From Rhodocyclaceae bacterium UBA2346 (lineage in GTDB: Bacteria; Pseudomonadota; Gammaproteobacteria; Burkholderiales; Rhodocyclaceae): 22,366 nucleotides of DNA. A model generated the notes under the pieces. The model was not told where the DNA came from. It made no database searches and was given only the letters and a program-made list of their open reading frames with translations. The translations under genes were made by a program, and so were the position numbers. Shown one piece after another: positions 15,183 through 22,178 of the stretch; position 1 is the stretch's first letter, and each line of letters opens with the position of its first letter. The stretch is taken from positions 1 to 22,366 of the forward strand of contig DDUE01000038.1 in NCBI GenBank assembly GCA_002344625.1, read 5' to 3'.

Positions 15183-16397
15183 CTAGCGTTGGTGACGGAG
15201 CGCGTCGACGATGTTCAGGCGCGAAGCCTTGAGCGCGGGGAATATGCTTGCTGCCAGGGTGGTCAGGAAGGCAAGCAGCCAGGCATCAAGCGCCAGTGTC
15301 GGCGAGATCGCGATCTGGCCGATGTAGCCACGCGCCATCCCGGGTGGGGGAGGCATCGGGATGCCGATTGCGGAAATGATCTCGCTCAGCATGAATCCAA
15401 GCAGCACACCGAGAATGCCGCCCACGACGCCGAGGAGCATTCCCTCCCAGATAAACTGAGCCAGAATGCCGCGCCGTCTGACGCCAATCGCCATGGCGGT
15501 GCCGATTTCGCTGGTCCGCTCGATCACCGCCATGGTAAGGGTGTTCGAGATGCTGAGAACGACTATGAAGGCGATCAGAATGCGCACTACGCCGACCTGC
15601 TTGGTAAACAGTTCGACAGTTTTATTGTAGAAATCGGCAAGCTCGGTCCATGGGATGATTTCGAACTCGGTTGATGGTAGCCGCGCGCGCAGGTCGGCGA
15701 TCACAGTGTCGGTCGAGTCGGTTTTGTCGAGCAGAATCGCCCAGCTCGTGGCCCCCTCGACTCGCATCAGCCGGCGCGCCACTTCGATCGGTGCACGCAG
15801 CGCGGTGTCGTCGTAAGCCTTGGTGATCGTCTGGAACAGACCTGCAACGTTCAGCTCGACGGCATTGACACTGCCCTCTGCCGTGGTGGCCAACAACACC
15901 ACTTTGTCGCCAGGCTGGGCACCGAGGTTTGCCGCCAATCCCTCACCAAGCAAAAGCGAGTCTTCCGAAGCGGCTGTCAAGTCCTGCCCTGCGACGATGG
16001 CGATTGCGCGCGTGATCGGCGCTTCGGCCTGCGGGTCGATGCCTTCGCCCACGAACGATACCGTGTCATCGCCTTTGCTGATCAGACCGCTGAAGGCAAG
16101 TCGAGGGGCAACCGCACGGATTCGCGGGTCGCTTGCTGCGCCCAAGGCGTCGAGTGACTCCGGCAGCAGGTAGGCGTAGGGGTCTCCGAGCCCCTCGCGA
16201 AAGAAGCCGGGGCGGGTCACCTGCAAATGACCCAGTTGCGAGTGAATAGTCGATTCACGCATGTCCACCAGAATCCAACTGATGAACCCACCTGCAAGCA
16301 AGAACGCGACTACGCCGCCGCATACGATCGCCAGCGCGAGTGACGTGCGGCGCACGCTGCGACGAAGGTTGCGTGCCGCGAGTCCGATGCTCTTCAT
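15183..16397 (-). CDS. FtsX/MacB-type ABC transporter permease (first of a pair)
   Basis: This 404-residue permease has the same four-helix layout. The N-terminal helix follows MKSIGLAARNLRRSVRRTSL, the periplasmic core domain occupies about 45-275, and three C-terminal helices end in FPALKASRLNIVDALRHQR. It would pair with the next gene as a heterodimer, as LolC does with LolE. The start at 16397 is chosen over an upstream extension of 72 residues because AGGGAGG lies just before it and the extension overlaps the flavin oxidase gene without family resemblance. Gap to the flavin oxidase stop is 35 bp. Substrate is unknown; the neighbouring acyltransferase suggests a lipid-like or acylated product. 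Confidence 0.85.
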   Translation of the reverse strand: MKSIGLAARNLRRSVRRTSLALAIVCGGVVAFLLAGGFISWILVDMRESTIHSQLGHLQVTRPGFFREGLGDPYAYLLPESLDALGAASDPRIRAVAPRLAFSGLISKGDDTVSFVGEGIDPQAEAPITRAIAIVAGQDLTAASEDSLLLGEGLAANLGAQPGDKVVLLATTAEGSVNAVELNVAGLFQTITKAYDDTALRAPIEVARRLMRVEGATSWAILLDKTDSTDTVIADLRARLPSTEFEIIPWTELADFYNKTVELFTKQVGVVRILIAFIVVLSISNTLTMAVIERTSEIGTAMAIGVRRRGILAQFIWEGMLLGVVGGILGVLLGFMLSEIISAIGIPMPPPPGMARGYIGQIAISPTLALDAWLLAFLTTLAASIFPALKASRLNIVDALRHQR

Positions 16398-16432
16398 GCG
16401 CCTCCCTGGATGCAGCTTAATCCCGACCGATT

Positions 16433-18055
16433 CTAGGGTAGATTGTAGCGTCCGGGCGCAATGATGTTGTCGGGGTCGAACACTTGCTTGAGCTCTCGCA
16501 CTGTCTTCCAGTAATCCGGCGTGTTCGCGACGATCTCGTCCATCATGTCGGCGCGCGCGCGATAGACCTCGAGCCCGCGTGAGCGGATGAATGTCAGTAG
16601 TGCATCCGCACAACGGTGTGCGCGTGCCACCTCGTCCTCGGACGAACGATCAAATAATAAATTGATGACCGCCACCAGTGACGTCGGAGTTTCGACGTTG
16701 AGGGTCATGTAGAGAACGTGATCGAACTGCTTCGCCACCGTGGCCATGCCGTCGATGACTTCGGCCACCACCTTGCCGTCGAGCGGTAGCGCCGGATTGA
16801 CGAACAGTAGCCCGCAGCGTGACCGGTCGAGTTCGGCAGCACGCTTGCTACTATGGCCGAATTTCCACAGCAGGTTCTCGATTGCGACATCGGTTGGAAC
16901 GCCGAGCGCGAGTTTGTGTAGCGGGCGCATCGCTGCGATGGCCGCCGCATTCGCACGCGCGAACGGAATCGAGCGCAGGCGATGAGTGATCGCATAGCCG
17001 AAATCGAGAATCCCATCTGTTACGACCATCAAGCGCGCGAACTTGCGCGTACGTCGCCAGATCTCGACGAGGGCCGCACGCACCTGGCCGCGATTGCCGC
17101 TCACGGAAGCAAGGCTTGCCCACTCGTTGGGGGCCACCAGGTTGAGCACCTTGTCGGTTTCGCCCAGCGCGGCCTCCGGCGTGTAGCCGCACTCGTGCTC
17201 GAGATAGCGGGTGATGCCGTAGGCCATCGACGAGTGGGTGCGGGCACGGTTGCCGATATGGGTCACCGATGTAAGCAAGCCTTCGCGCTTCAGGCGTGCC
17301 AGTTCATTGATGAACAAGGGCAGGTCCGAGGTGTCGCGCAACGCTAGGGAAACGGCGACTTCGCTTGGGCGACGTGGATACAGGCGGAAGCATGCGCTGG
17401 TCACGATCCCAAAATTACCCTGGAAGAACAGTCCGTCGAGAATCGGTCCGAGCCCGAACGGATGGCAGTGCGCCAACGGAGAGTCGTCGCCCAAGCGCCT
17501 GAATCCGGTGCGCAGGATATCACCTGTACCGGTCACCACTTCCAGCCCGTAAAGATCATCCTTGCGCGGTCCGGTATAGCCTACGCCCCGGTCGAGCGCA
17601 TTGCCGATAATGCTGGTGTCCCGGCCGGCGCCCGTCACGTTGAAGGTGAGTTCAGGGCAGCGTCGTTCCAGGAATTCGTACAACTGCTGCTGGGTGACGC
17701 CCGGCTCGATCAACGCTACCGGATTGTCAAGTGAGATCTCATCTGCGTTGAGGATTTGGTTCATGCGGCTCAGGTCGACGGGGATGCAGTTGTCGACGAT
17801 GGGCGCGCGCGAGCCATAGCCCCAGTTCAGGCCGGTCGAGAAGGGGTAAAGTAGGGACCGGGTTTCACGCGCCAGTTTGATGATACTGACGACATCCTGT
17901 ACTGACTCGGGGCGTACTTCGTCGGCGCTTACCGAGGTGTAGCCGGTGACATTCGTCGTAGCATTCCGTTGGTAGCCGGGACGTACCGGCTCTCCGGAGG
18001 GGGTATCGGAACCTGTCAAATCGAGAAGCGACGATACGTCATCAGTCTTGAGCAT
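16433..18055 (-). CDS. FAD-binding oxidoreductase, vanillyl-alcohol oxidase/4-cresol dehydrogenase type
   Basis: This 540-residue flavoprotein has the PCMH-type FAD fold. Landmarks are PFSTGLNWGYGS (71-82, pyrophosphate loop), ALIEPGVTQQQLYEFLE (114-130), GNALDRGVGYTG (151-162), LEVVTGTGDILRTG (171-184) and GLFFQGNFGIVTS (208-220). The C-terminal motif FDPDNIIAPGRYN is also typical. These match the VAO/p-cresol methylhydroxylase branch, which oxidises phenolic substrates. The true substrate here cannot be read from sequence. The start at 18055 (MLKTDDVSS) is supported by GAGGGGGGAATC directly upstream; a frame starting 13 codons earlier lacks such a site. It leads the operon with two permeases and the exosortase-associated acyltransferase, suggesting it modifies a small molecule or lipid precursor in that pathway. 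Confidence 0.82.
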   Translation of the reverse strand: MLKTDDVSSLLDLTGSDTPSGEPVRPGYQRNATTNVTGYTSVSADEVRPESVQDVVSIIKLARETRSLLYPFSTGLNWGYGSRAPIVDNCIPVDLSRMNQILNADEISLDNPVALIEPGVTQQQLYEFLERRCPELTFNVTGAGRDTSIIGNALDRGVGYTGPRKDDLYGLEVVTGTGDILRTGFRRLGDDSPLAHCHPFGLGPILDGLFFQGNFGIVTSACFRLYPRRPSEVAVSLALRDTSDLPLFINELARLKREGLLTSVTHIGNRARTHSSMAYGITRYLEHECGYTPEAALGETDKVLNLVAPNEWASLASVSGNRGQVRAALVEIWRRTRKFARLMVVTDGILDFGYAITHRLRSIPFARANAAAIAAMRPLHKLALGVPTDVAIENLLWKFGHSSKRAAELDRSRCGLLFVNPALPLDGKVVAEVIDGMATVAKQFDHVLYMTLNVETPTSLVAVINLLFDRSSEDEVARAHRCADALLTFIRSRGLEVYRARADMMDEIVANTPDYWKTVRELKQVFDPDNIIAPGRYNLP

Positions 18056-18150
18056 GATTCCCCCCTCGTTACCTTTATATACAGTGGGGAGCAAGGATAG
18101 CGTGCGGTCTGCGGCCGGTCACGCAAATGTGCCACCGGTGTGTCTCTCGA

Positions 18151-18167
18151 TGTCGGTAAATTTTACA
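18151..18167. promoter_or_regulatory. Candidate enhancer (UAS) copy 1 for PEP-CTERM genes
   Basis: TGTCGGTAAATTTTACA lies 62 bp upstream of the -24/-12 promoter at 18230 and matches the element at 19259-19275 in 15 of 17 positions. The second copy is a TGTC-N9-GACA dyad; here the last half-site is TACA. It sits in the divergent region, 96 bp from the start codon of the flavin oxidase, so it could affect both directions. Binding by a sigma-54 activator is inferred. Confidence 0.6.
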
Positions 18168-18229
18168 GTGCTGTTTCTTATCTGTGCGGTGCTTTGAGAA
18201 AACTACAAAAAAACAATCTTCTATGTGCT

Positions 18230-18245
18230 TGGCACACTCCGTGCT
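18230..18245 (+). promoter_or_regulatory. Sigma-54 (-24/-12) promoter of the PepA-like gene
   Basis: TGGCACACTCCGTGCT fits the sigma-54 consensus TGGCAC-N7-TGCW with the invariant GG and GC ten bases apart. It lies about 100 bp before the start codon. Control of PEP-CTERM genes by RpoN with the PrsK/PrsR two-component system has been described in floc-forming betaproteobacteria, which agrees with this site. Confidence 0.75.
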
Positions 18246-18275
18246 TATGAGATGACAGCAAAAGAAGTTTCGGGA

Positions 18276-18308
18276 GCCGCAGGCGTAATTAAAAGCGTGC
18301 TTTGCGGC
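18276..18308 (+). other. 5' leader stem-loop of the PepA-like gene
   Basis: GCCGCA (18276-18281) pairs with TGCGGC (18303-18308). The stem can extend through AGGC/GCTT with wobble pairs and a bulge to about nine base pairs. It lies between the sigma-54 promoter and the ribosome binding site, 25 bp before it. A stabilising or regulatory role is possible. Confidence 0.35.
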
Positions 18309-18344
18309 AAAAAATTTTCAGTTCAGTAACTTAAAGGAATCATG

Positions 18345-19178
18345 ATGAGTATCAATAGCTACAAAAAAATCGTTTGGGGTGCGGGTCTGGCGGCTGCATG
18401 CGCTTTCGGCACGGTTGGTGTGGCCAATGCCGCACCGTCGTTCACGGTGAATCCGACCGTGATCGGAAATGATTTCTTGGAAGGTCTGGGTTTCGGAGCT
18501 GCACCGTTCGATTCTGATTTCATTCAAGGTCAGTCATCGTCGCAGGTGATTCTCGGTGCTGACGGAATTACGCAGGCTGGAGCGGGTTGGCTGAACTTGA
18601 CCGGGTTTAGCGGGCACAATTCGGCCAGTAGCGGACTCGGGTTTACGTTCACTTTGTGGGCCGAATACGAGTACACCGCGGTCGTGAAGTCGGGCGTTTT
18701 TGGTGTGCCGGGCAGTGTTAGCGACATTACGGCGCTCACCTATACGCTCTGGGCTTCGACCAACACGAATGGTGCGGCATCGACGACGGCCTTTTCTGAA
18801 GCGACGACTAGTTCGGCGGCTGCAGTTAATCGTGGCGCGTTTGCACAACAGATCGGTTTCGGTTCGTTGATCTCCGGTGATGGTGGCGCTGTCCTTAACG
18901 ATCAAGGTGGAACTGGTTTCAACACGGTTGCCAGCTACACCAATACCGAATTCGGCAACACCTTCTTCGTCGCGCCGTCGCCGTTCTACAATATTTTGTT
19001 CAACAACTTCAATAACACTCGTCAAGGCGTTGCTGTTAACGGCAATGTGATGGCGGTGAACTCGGCAAATGGTGGTGTCGATTTCAACGCGAATCGTGTG
19101 CCGGAACCGGCAACCTTGTTGCTTCTGGGTGCAGGGTTGATTGGTTTGGGTTTTGCAACTCGGCGCAACAAGGCGTGA
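18345..19178 (+). CDS. PEP-CTERM sorting-domain protein, PepA-like (flocculation-associated)
   Basis: This 277-residue exported protein has a signal peptide with a probable cut after ANA (27-29). Its body is rich in Asn, Gly, Ser and Thr and has no Cys after the signal peptide. A C-terminal exosortase sorting signal (252-277) has VPEP, a hydrophobic helix LLLLGAGLIGLGF and a basic tail ATRRNKA. Exosortase recognises this tail, anchoring or releasing the protein during export. The body segments DFIQGQSSS, GVPGS, FFVAPSPFYN and FNNTRQGV resemble, from memory, the flocculation-associated PEP-CTERM protein PepA. The ATG at 18345 is preferred to the adjacent one at 18342 because AAGGA then has a normal 6-base spacing. 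It is preceded by a sigma-54 promoter and ends in a strong terminator, so it is monocistronic. No exosortase gene is in the window. Confidence 0.85.
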   Translation: MSINSYKKIVWGAGLAAACAFGTVGVANAAPSFTVNPTVIGNDFLEGLGFGAAPFDSDFIQGQSSSQVILGADGITQAGAGWLNLTGFSGHNSASSGLGFTFTLWAEYEYTAVVKSGVFGVPGSVSDITALTYTLWASTNTNGAASTTAFSEATTSSAAAVNRGAFAQQIGFGSLISGDGGAVLNDQGGTGFNTVASYTNTEFGNTFFVAPSPFYNILFNNFNNTRQGVAVNGNVMAVNSANGGVDFNANRVPEPATLLLLGAGLIGLGFATRRNKA

Positions 19179-19201
19179 TTTGTCAAATTCGCTGATTCAA
19201 C

Positions 19202-19231
19202 AAAAAACCCGGCTAAGCAGCCGGGTTTTTT
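19202..19231. terminator. Strong, bidirectional intrinsic terminator
   Basis: AAAAAACCCGGCT (19202-19214) and AGCCGGGTTTTTT (19219-19231) form a perfect 13-bp stem over a 4-base loop. The T-tract (and A-tract on the other strand) makes it functional in both directions. It closes the PepA-like transcript and isolates the next gene. Confidence 0.92.
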
Positions 19232-19258
19232 GTGCTTGGCGACTGAGCTGTTAAGTTG

Positions 19259-19275
19259 TGTCGGAAAATTTGACA
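19259..19275. promoter_or_regulatory. Candidate enhancer (UAS) copy 2 for PEP-CTERM genes
   Basis: TGTCGGAAAATTTGACA is a TGTC-N9-GACA dyad, nested in a longer TTGTGTC-N9-GACACAA inverted repeat (19256-19278). It matches the element at 18151 in 15 of 17 positions. It lies 50 bp upstream of the -24/-12-like site. Centre-to-promoter distances for the two copies are about 71 and 59 bp, differing by about one helical turn. Confidence 0.62.
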
Positions 19276-19325
19276 CAAGATTTCGGCTTAAAAATTTTGT
19301 CTTTATAAAACAAAAGTTTAGTATT

Positions 19326-19341
19326 TAGCATAAAACTTGCT
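19326..19341 (+). promoter_or_regulatory. Sigma-54-like promoter of the THxN PEP-CTERM gene
   Basis: TAGCATAAAACTTGCT has a complete -12 element (TTGCT) with correct spacing. The -24 element is degenerate (TAGCAT for TGGCAC), including loss of one of the two usual G residues, so it may be weaker. The nearby enhancer-like dyad strengthens the call. It lies 48 bp before the start codon. Confidence 0.55.
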
Positions 19342-19351
19342 TCATTTGTAT

Positions 19352-19366
19352 CGCACAATAAGTGCG
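19352..19366 (+). other. Leader hairpin of the THxN PEP-CTERM gene
   Basis: CGCAC (19352-19356) and GTGCG (19362-19366) pair over the loop AATAA, just after the predicted transcription start. The other PEP-CTERM gene also has a leader stem-loop, though with different sequence. Confidence 0.3.
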
Positions 19367-19388
19367 GATTGCGCAGGAACTGCTCAAA

Positions 19389-20210
19389 ATGAAAAAAATC
19401 ATCGGCTCCCTCGGTTTTGTCGGCACGATGCTCGCTTCGACCGTGGCTAGTGCTGCGCTGGTCACTGAATGGGATTTTCAGGCGGTCACAGTGTTTTCTG
19501 GATCGACTTTCAGCAGCGGTAGTGGTGTCAAGATCGATACCGCGAACTTGGTGAGTTGGGGGGCCAACGCGGGAGCGTCTACGGCGACCCGTCACACGCA
19601 GGCAGGTCTGAGCTCCAGTCGGTCGCGCAGTGCGCTTGGGATGACGGCAGGTGATGTATCTGGGGTTTTGCTGACGAACAACGTGCTGCCGGAATTCAGT
19701 GGCCAGATCACCCACTACAACAATGCTATTCAGTTGAGCTTTGCTAGCCTGCTTTCAACCTCGATTACGTCCAATCTGTTCCTGACGCCGAAAACACCGG
19801 TTGGTGAGCCTGTTCCACTCGATCCCAAGACATTCAATGTCAGGTTCACCGAAACTCCAAATATCGCGCGTTGCGGCTTCGAGTCAATCACTAGCTGTGA
19901 TGACATTTTCGTGATTTCTCTCGGAGATCTCGATTTCACGTTCGACTACAACGGGTATAGATACACAGTTGGTATCGTTGCCGATGGGCTCGGTCCCTTG
20001 ACAAAACTTCAGTGCGAGAAGGCAGGAGCTGCCGAAGGTTGTATAGGGTTTAAGACTGAAGAGGCCAAGTTTACCCAAGTCAACTTTGGGCTATTAATTA
20101 GCGCAAGGTCGCTGGAAGTGCCGGAGCCGAGTGTTCTCGCACTACTCGGTCTCAGTTTGATCGGCCTCGGGTTTTCTGGTCGGCGCAAGCTTTCAGGTAT
20201 GTTTAGTTGA
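19389..20210 (+). CDS. THxN-family PEP-CTERM sorting-domain protein
   Basis: This 273-residue exported protein has a signal peptide (MKKIIGSLGFVGTMLASTVA, cut after ASA at 20-22). The body contains the motif THYN (108-111, in GQITHYNNAI), characteristic of the THxN family of PEP-CTERM proteins. The C-terminal sorting signal (244-273) reads VPEPSVLALLGLSLIGLGF followed by the basic tail SGRRKLSGMFS. The tail is a little longer than usual. Cys residues in ARCGFESITSCDD and LQCEKAGAAEGC could form disulfides. The start at 19389 is chosen because it begins the signal peptide; an upstream in-frame ATG at 19362 falls in the leader hairpin region. A terminator follows at 20260. Its function at the cell surface or in the matrix is unknown. 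Confidence 0.85.
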   Translation: MKKIIGSLGFVGTMLASTVASAALVTEWDFQAVTVFSGSTFSSGSGVKIDTANLVSWGANAGASTATRHTQAGLSSSRSRSALGMTAGDVSGVLLTNNVLPEFSGQITHYNNAIQLSFASLLSTSITSNLFLTPKTPVGEPVPLDPKTFNVRFTETPNIARCGFESITSCDDIFVISLGDLDFTFDYNGYRYTVGIVADGLGPLTKLQCEKAGAAEGCIGFKTEEAKFTQVNFGLLISARSLEVPEPSVLALLGLSLIGLGFSGRRKLSGMFS

Positions 20211-20216
20211 GGGGCA

Positions 20217-20234
20217 TGGCGCTTTTAGGCGCCA
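20217..20234 (+). other. Small hairpin directly after the PEP-CTERM gene
   Basis: TGGCGC (20217-20222) and GCGCCA (20229-20234) pair over TTTTAG, starting 6 bp after the stop codon. There is no T-run behind it, so it may protect the 3' end or be part of a two-hairpin terminator with the one at 20260. Confidence 0.4.
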
Positions 20235-20259
20235 GAGCAATGTAGGCGATTGGAATGCC

Positions 20260-20299
20260 GAATGCCGTGTGAGCGACTCATGCGGCATTCTGTTTTTTT
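20260..20299 (+). terminator. Intrinsic terminator after the THxN PEP-CTERM gene
   Basis: GAATGCCG (20260-20267) pairs with CGGCATTC (20283-20290). Inside it, TGAG (20270-20273) pairs with CTCA (20277-20280) across a 2-base internal mismatch. A TGTTTTTTT tract follows, giving a good rho-independent terminator. Confidence 0.85.
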
Positions 20300-20328
20300 G
20301 GTGTTCTTTCTCTTTGGGCGGGCTGATC

Positions 20329-20803
20329 TGTGTATTGACCCAGCAGAATCTGCACAGGTCAGATCGCTAATGCAAATGCCTCAGTGGGGGTTCTCATGTT
20401 CAGCGCCCGGTGCAGGCGCCGGTGGTTGTAGAAGTTGATCCAGTCGCCGAGCAGGCGGCTGGCGTGGTGCAGCGATTCAAACGGGTTGCGGGGCACGCAT
20501 TGATCCTTGAGCGTGCGGATCACCCGCTCGACCAGACCGTTCTGTTCCGGGCTGTGCGGCGTGATGAACTCCTGGCGCAGTCCGTAGCTCCTGACCAGCG
20601 CGGTGAAACTGCGGCTGGTGAAGATCGAGCCGTTGTCCGAGTGCAGCAGGAATGGCACCGGCACCCGACCCAGCGTTCTGAACCGCGCGATCAGGACCCG
20701 CTCCAGTGCCGGCTCGGCCGTCTTGGACTTTCCGCTGTGTGACAGGTGCCAGCCCAGCAACTCGCGGCTGTGGCAGTCGATCACCAGGGTCATCGTGGTC
20801 TAG
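20329..20803 (-). mobile_element. IS3-family element remnant A (3' end only)
   Basis: The segment keeps the 3' part of an IS3-family transposase gene on the minus strand plus a probable terminal end starting TGTGTATTGACC at about 20329. The rest of the element is missing: at about 20803 it meets a different IS in the opposite orientation. The exact terminal repeat cannot be proven without the other end. Confidence 0.65.
20359..20803 (-). pseudogene. IS3-family transposase OrfB, N-terminally truncated
   Basis: About 145 residues of the DDE integrase core remain. The first catalytic Asp is in LVIDCHSRELLGWHLS, the second in LLHSDNGSIFTSRSF, and the Glu in PEQNGLVERVIRTLKDQC. The tail is WINFYNHRRLHRALNMRTPTEAF. 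The helix-turn-helix and N-terminal part are absent. Just before MTLVIDC the frame has TAG where family members have Trp (GWTTLTLV), so the frame is closed at the break point. It is not functional. Confidence 0.85.
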
Positions 20804-21216
20804 CCGTTCGATGCGTACCGACTTTGTTCTGGATGCCCTGGAGCAGGCGCTCTACGCCCGCCAACCGGAGCGGGATAGCAGCCTGATCCATCATTCGGAT
20901 CGCGGGTCTCAGTACGTTTCCATCCGTTATACCGAGCGATTGGCAGAGGCCCGCATCGAGCCTTCCGTTGGTAGCAAGGGCGATTCCTACGACAACGCCT
21001 TGGCCGAAACCATCAACGGCCTCTACAAGGCCGAACTGATCTACCGTCGGGCGCCACTGGAAAACAGTGGAATCGCTCGAACTCGCCACCCTCGAATGGG
21101 TGGCCTGGTTCAACCACCAGCGACTCCTTGAGCCCATCGGCTACATCCCACCCGCCGAGGCTGAGGATCGGTATTATCTGCAACTCGCCGTTCAGGCCGA
21201 ACACGCCTGCACTTAA
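20804..21216 (+). pseudogene. IS3-family transposase OrfB, truncated and frameshifted
   Basis: The frame gives SMRTDFVLDALEQALYARQP, LIHHSDRGSQYVSIRYTERL (second catalytic Asp) and GDSYDNALAETINGLYKAEL (catalytic Glu). At about 21057 one extra C shifts the frame (RAP then WKTVESLELATLEWVAWFNH in the next frame). The C-terminus continues as RLLEPIGYIPPAEAEDRYY and stops at 21216. The N-terminal half is lost. It is inactive unless the extra base is a sequencing error, and even then it is truncated. Confidence 0.85.
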
Positions 21217-21237
21217 GCCACGGAGCCTCTACGAAAC
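20804..21237 (+). mobile_element. IS3-family element remnant B (3' end, interrupted by element C)
   Basis: This is a second IS3-family remnant, of a different subgroup, on the plus strand. After its transposase stop at 21216 the sequence AGCCTCTACGAAAC looks like the start of its right terminal repeat, cut short at 21237 by the end of element C. Its left part is missing at the junction with remnant A. Confidence 0.65.
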
Positions 21238-21278
21238 TGAACTGACCCCCAGAAGTTGGACGGTCACAATTTCGCGGA

Positions 21279-22178
21279 TCAGGCGGTGCTTCTCAATCGG
21301 TACTCCACCGGACTGAGCCCCTGTAGCCCGAGCTTGATGCGCTCGCAGTTGTAGTAGTGGACGTAATCATGCACGCCCGCTTCGAGCGCATCAATGCTGT
21401 CGGGCCTTTCGAGATGGAAATACTCAGCTTTCAGCGTACCGAAGAAGCTTTCAATCGCCGCGTTGTCGAAGCAATTGCCCTTGCGGCTCATGCTTTGCTT
21501 GACTCCGCGTCGCGCGAGCATCGCTCGGTAGGGCTGCATCTTGTAGTGCCAGCCTTGGTCGGAGTGCACGATCAGGCCGGCGGCGCAACTGGTCTGCGAG
21601 AGCGCGGCCTCGAGCATGCTGGAAACCATCTCGAAGACTGGGCGCCTTGCCATGCGGTACGCGACGATCTCGCCGTTGTACAGGTCTATGCAGGCCGACA
21701 GGTAGAGCTTATGGCCGCTCACATTGAACTCGGTGACATCGGTCGCCCACTTCTGGTTCGGGGCGGTCGCGCAGAAGTCGCGTTGCAGAACGTTGGGCAC
21801 GTGCTCATCGCTCATGCCCGGAACATGCCGAGAGCGCTTCTTCGCCCGAATCAACGCGCGCAGCCCCATCTTCTGCATTAGACGCTGCACGCACTTGTGG
21901 TTGACCGGTTCTTCCATTGAATTGCACAGCAACGCCGTGATTCGCCGGTATCCATAGCGACCCTTGTGCTCGTCATAGACGGTGCGGATTCTGGTCTCCA
22001 TGTCGCTTTGATGGTTGGCGCGCTGGGTCGCCTGGTACTGGTAGTAGAACGTGCTGCGCGCCAGGCCTGCGACCTGCAACAGGTCCGCCAACTTATGGTC
22101 ATGCCTCAACCCGGCAATCAGACGCGCTTTGTCGGCGCAGCTGACCTCTTCGACCGGATCAAGGCCTGCAATTTTTTT
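21279..22178 (-). CDS. IS3-family transposase OrfB (by -1 frameshift from OrfA)
   Basis: The protein begins after the slippery site as KKIAGLDPVEEVSCADKARL and has an HTH-like region (DLLQVAGLARSTFYYQ). Next come the HTH_21-type stretch GRYGYRRITALL and the catalytic DDE triad: Asp in KWATDVTEFNV, Asp in GLIVHSDQGWHYKMQ, and Glu in CFDNAAIESFFGTLKAEYFH. It ends YYNCERIKLGLQGLSPVEYR. There are no stops or missing motifs, so it looks active. A frame with an ATG at 22271 exists, but its first part is the antisense-like overlap with orfA; production of OrfAB by frameshifting is the rule in this family. Confidence 0.88.
   Translation of the reverse strand, partial: KKIAGLDPVEEVSCADKARLIAGLRHDHKLADLLQVAGLARSTFYYQYQATQRANHQSDMETRIRTVYDEHKGRYGYRRITALLCNSMEEPVNHKCVQRLMQKMGLRALIRAKKRSRHVPGMSDEHVPNVLQRDFCATAPNQKWATDVTEFNVSGHKLYLSACIDLYNGEIVAYRMARRPVFEMVSSMLEAALSQTSCAAGLIVHSDQGWHYKMQPYRAMLARRGVKQSMSRKGNCFDNAAIESFFGTLKAEYFHLERPDSIDALEAGVHDYVHYYNCERIKLGLQGLSPVEYRLRSTA

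Noticed and set aside
18115..18134. TGGCAC followed by TTTGC on the minus strand upstream of the flavin oxidase, as a possible sigma-54 promoter
   Set aside because: The spacing between GG and GC is three bases too short for a -24/-12 promoter.
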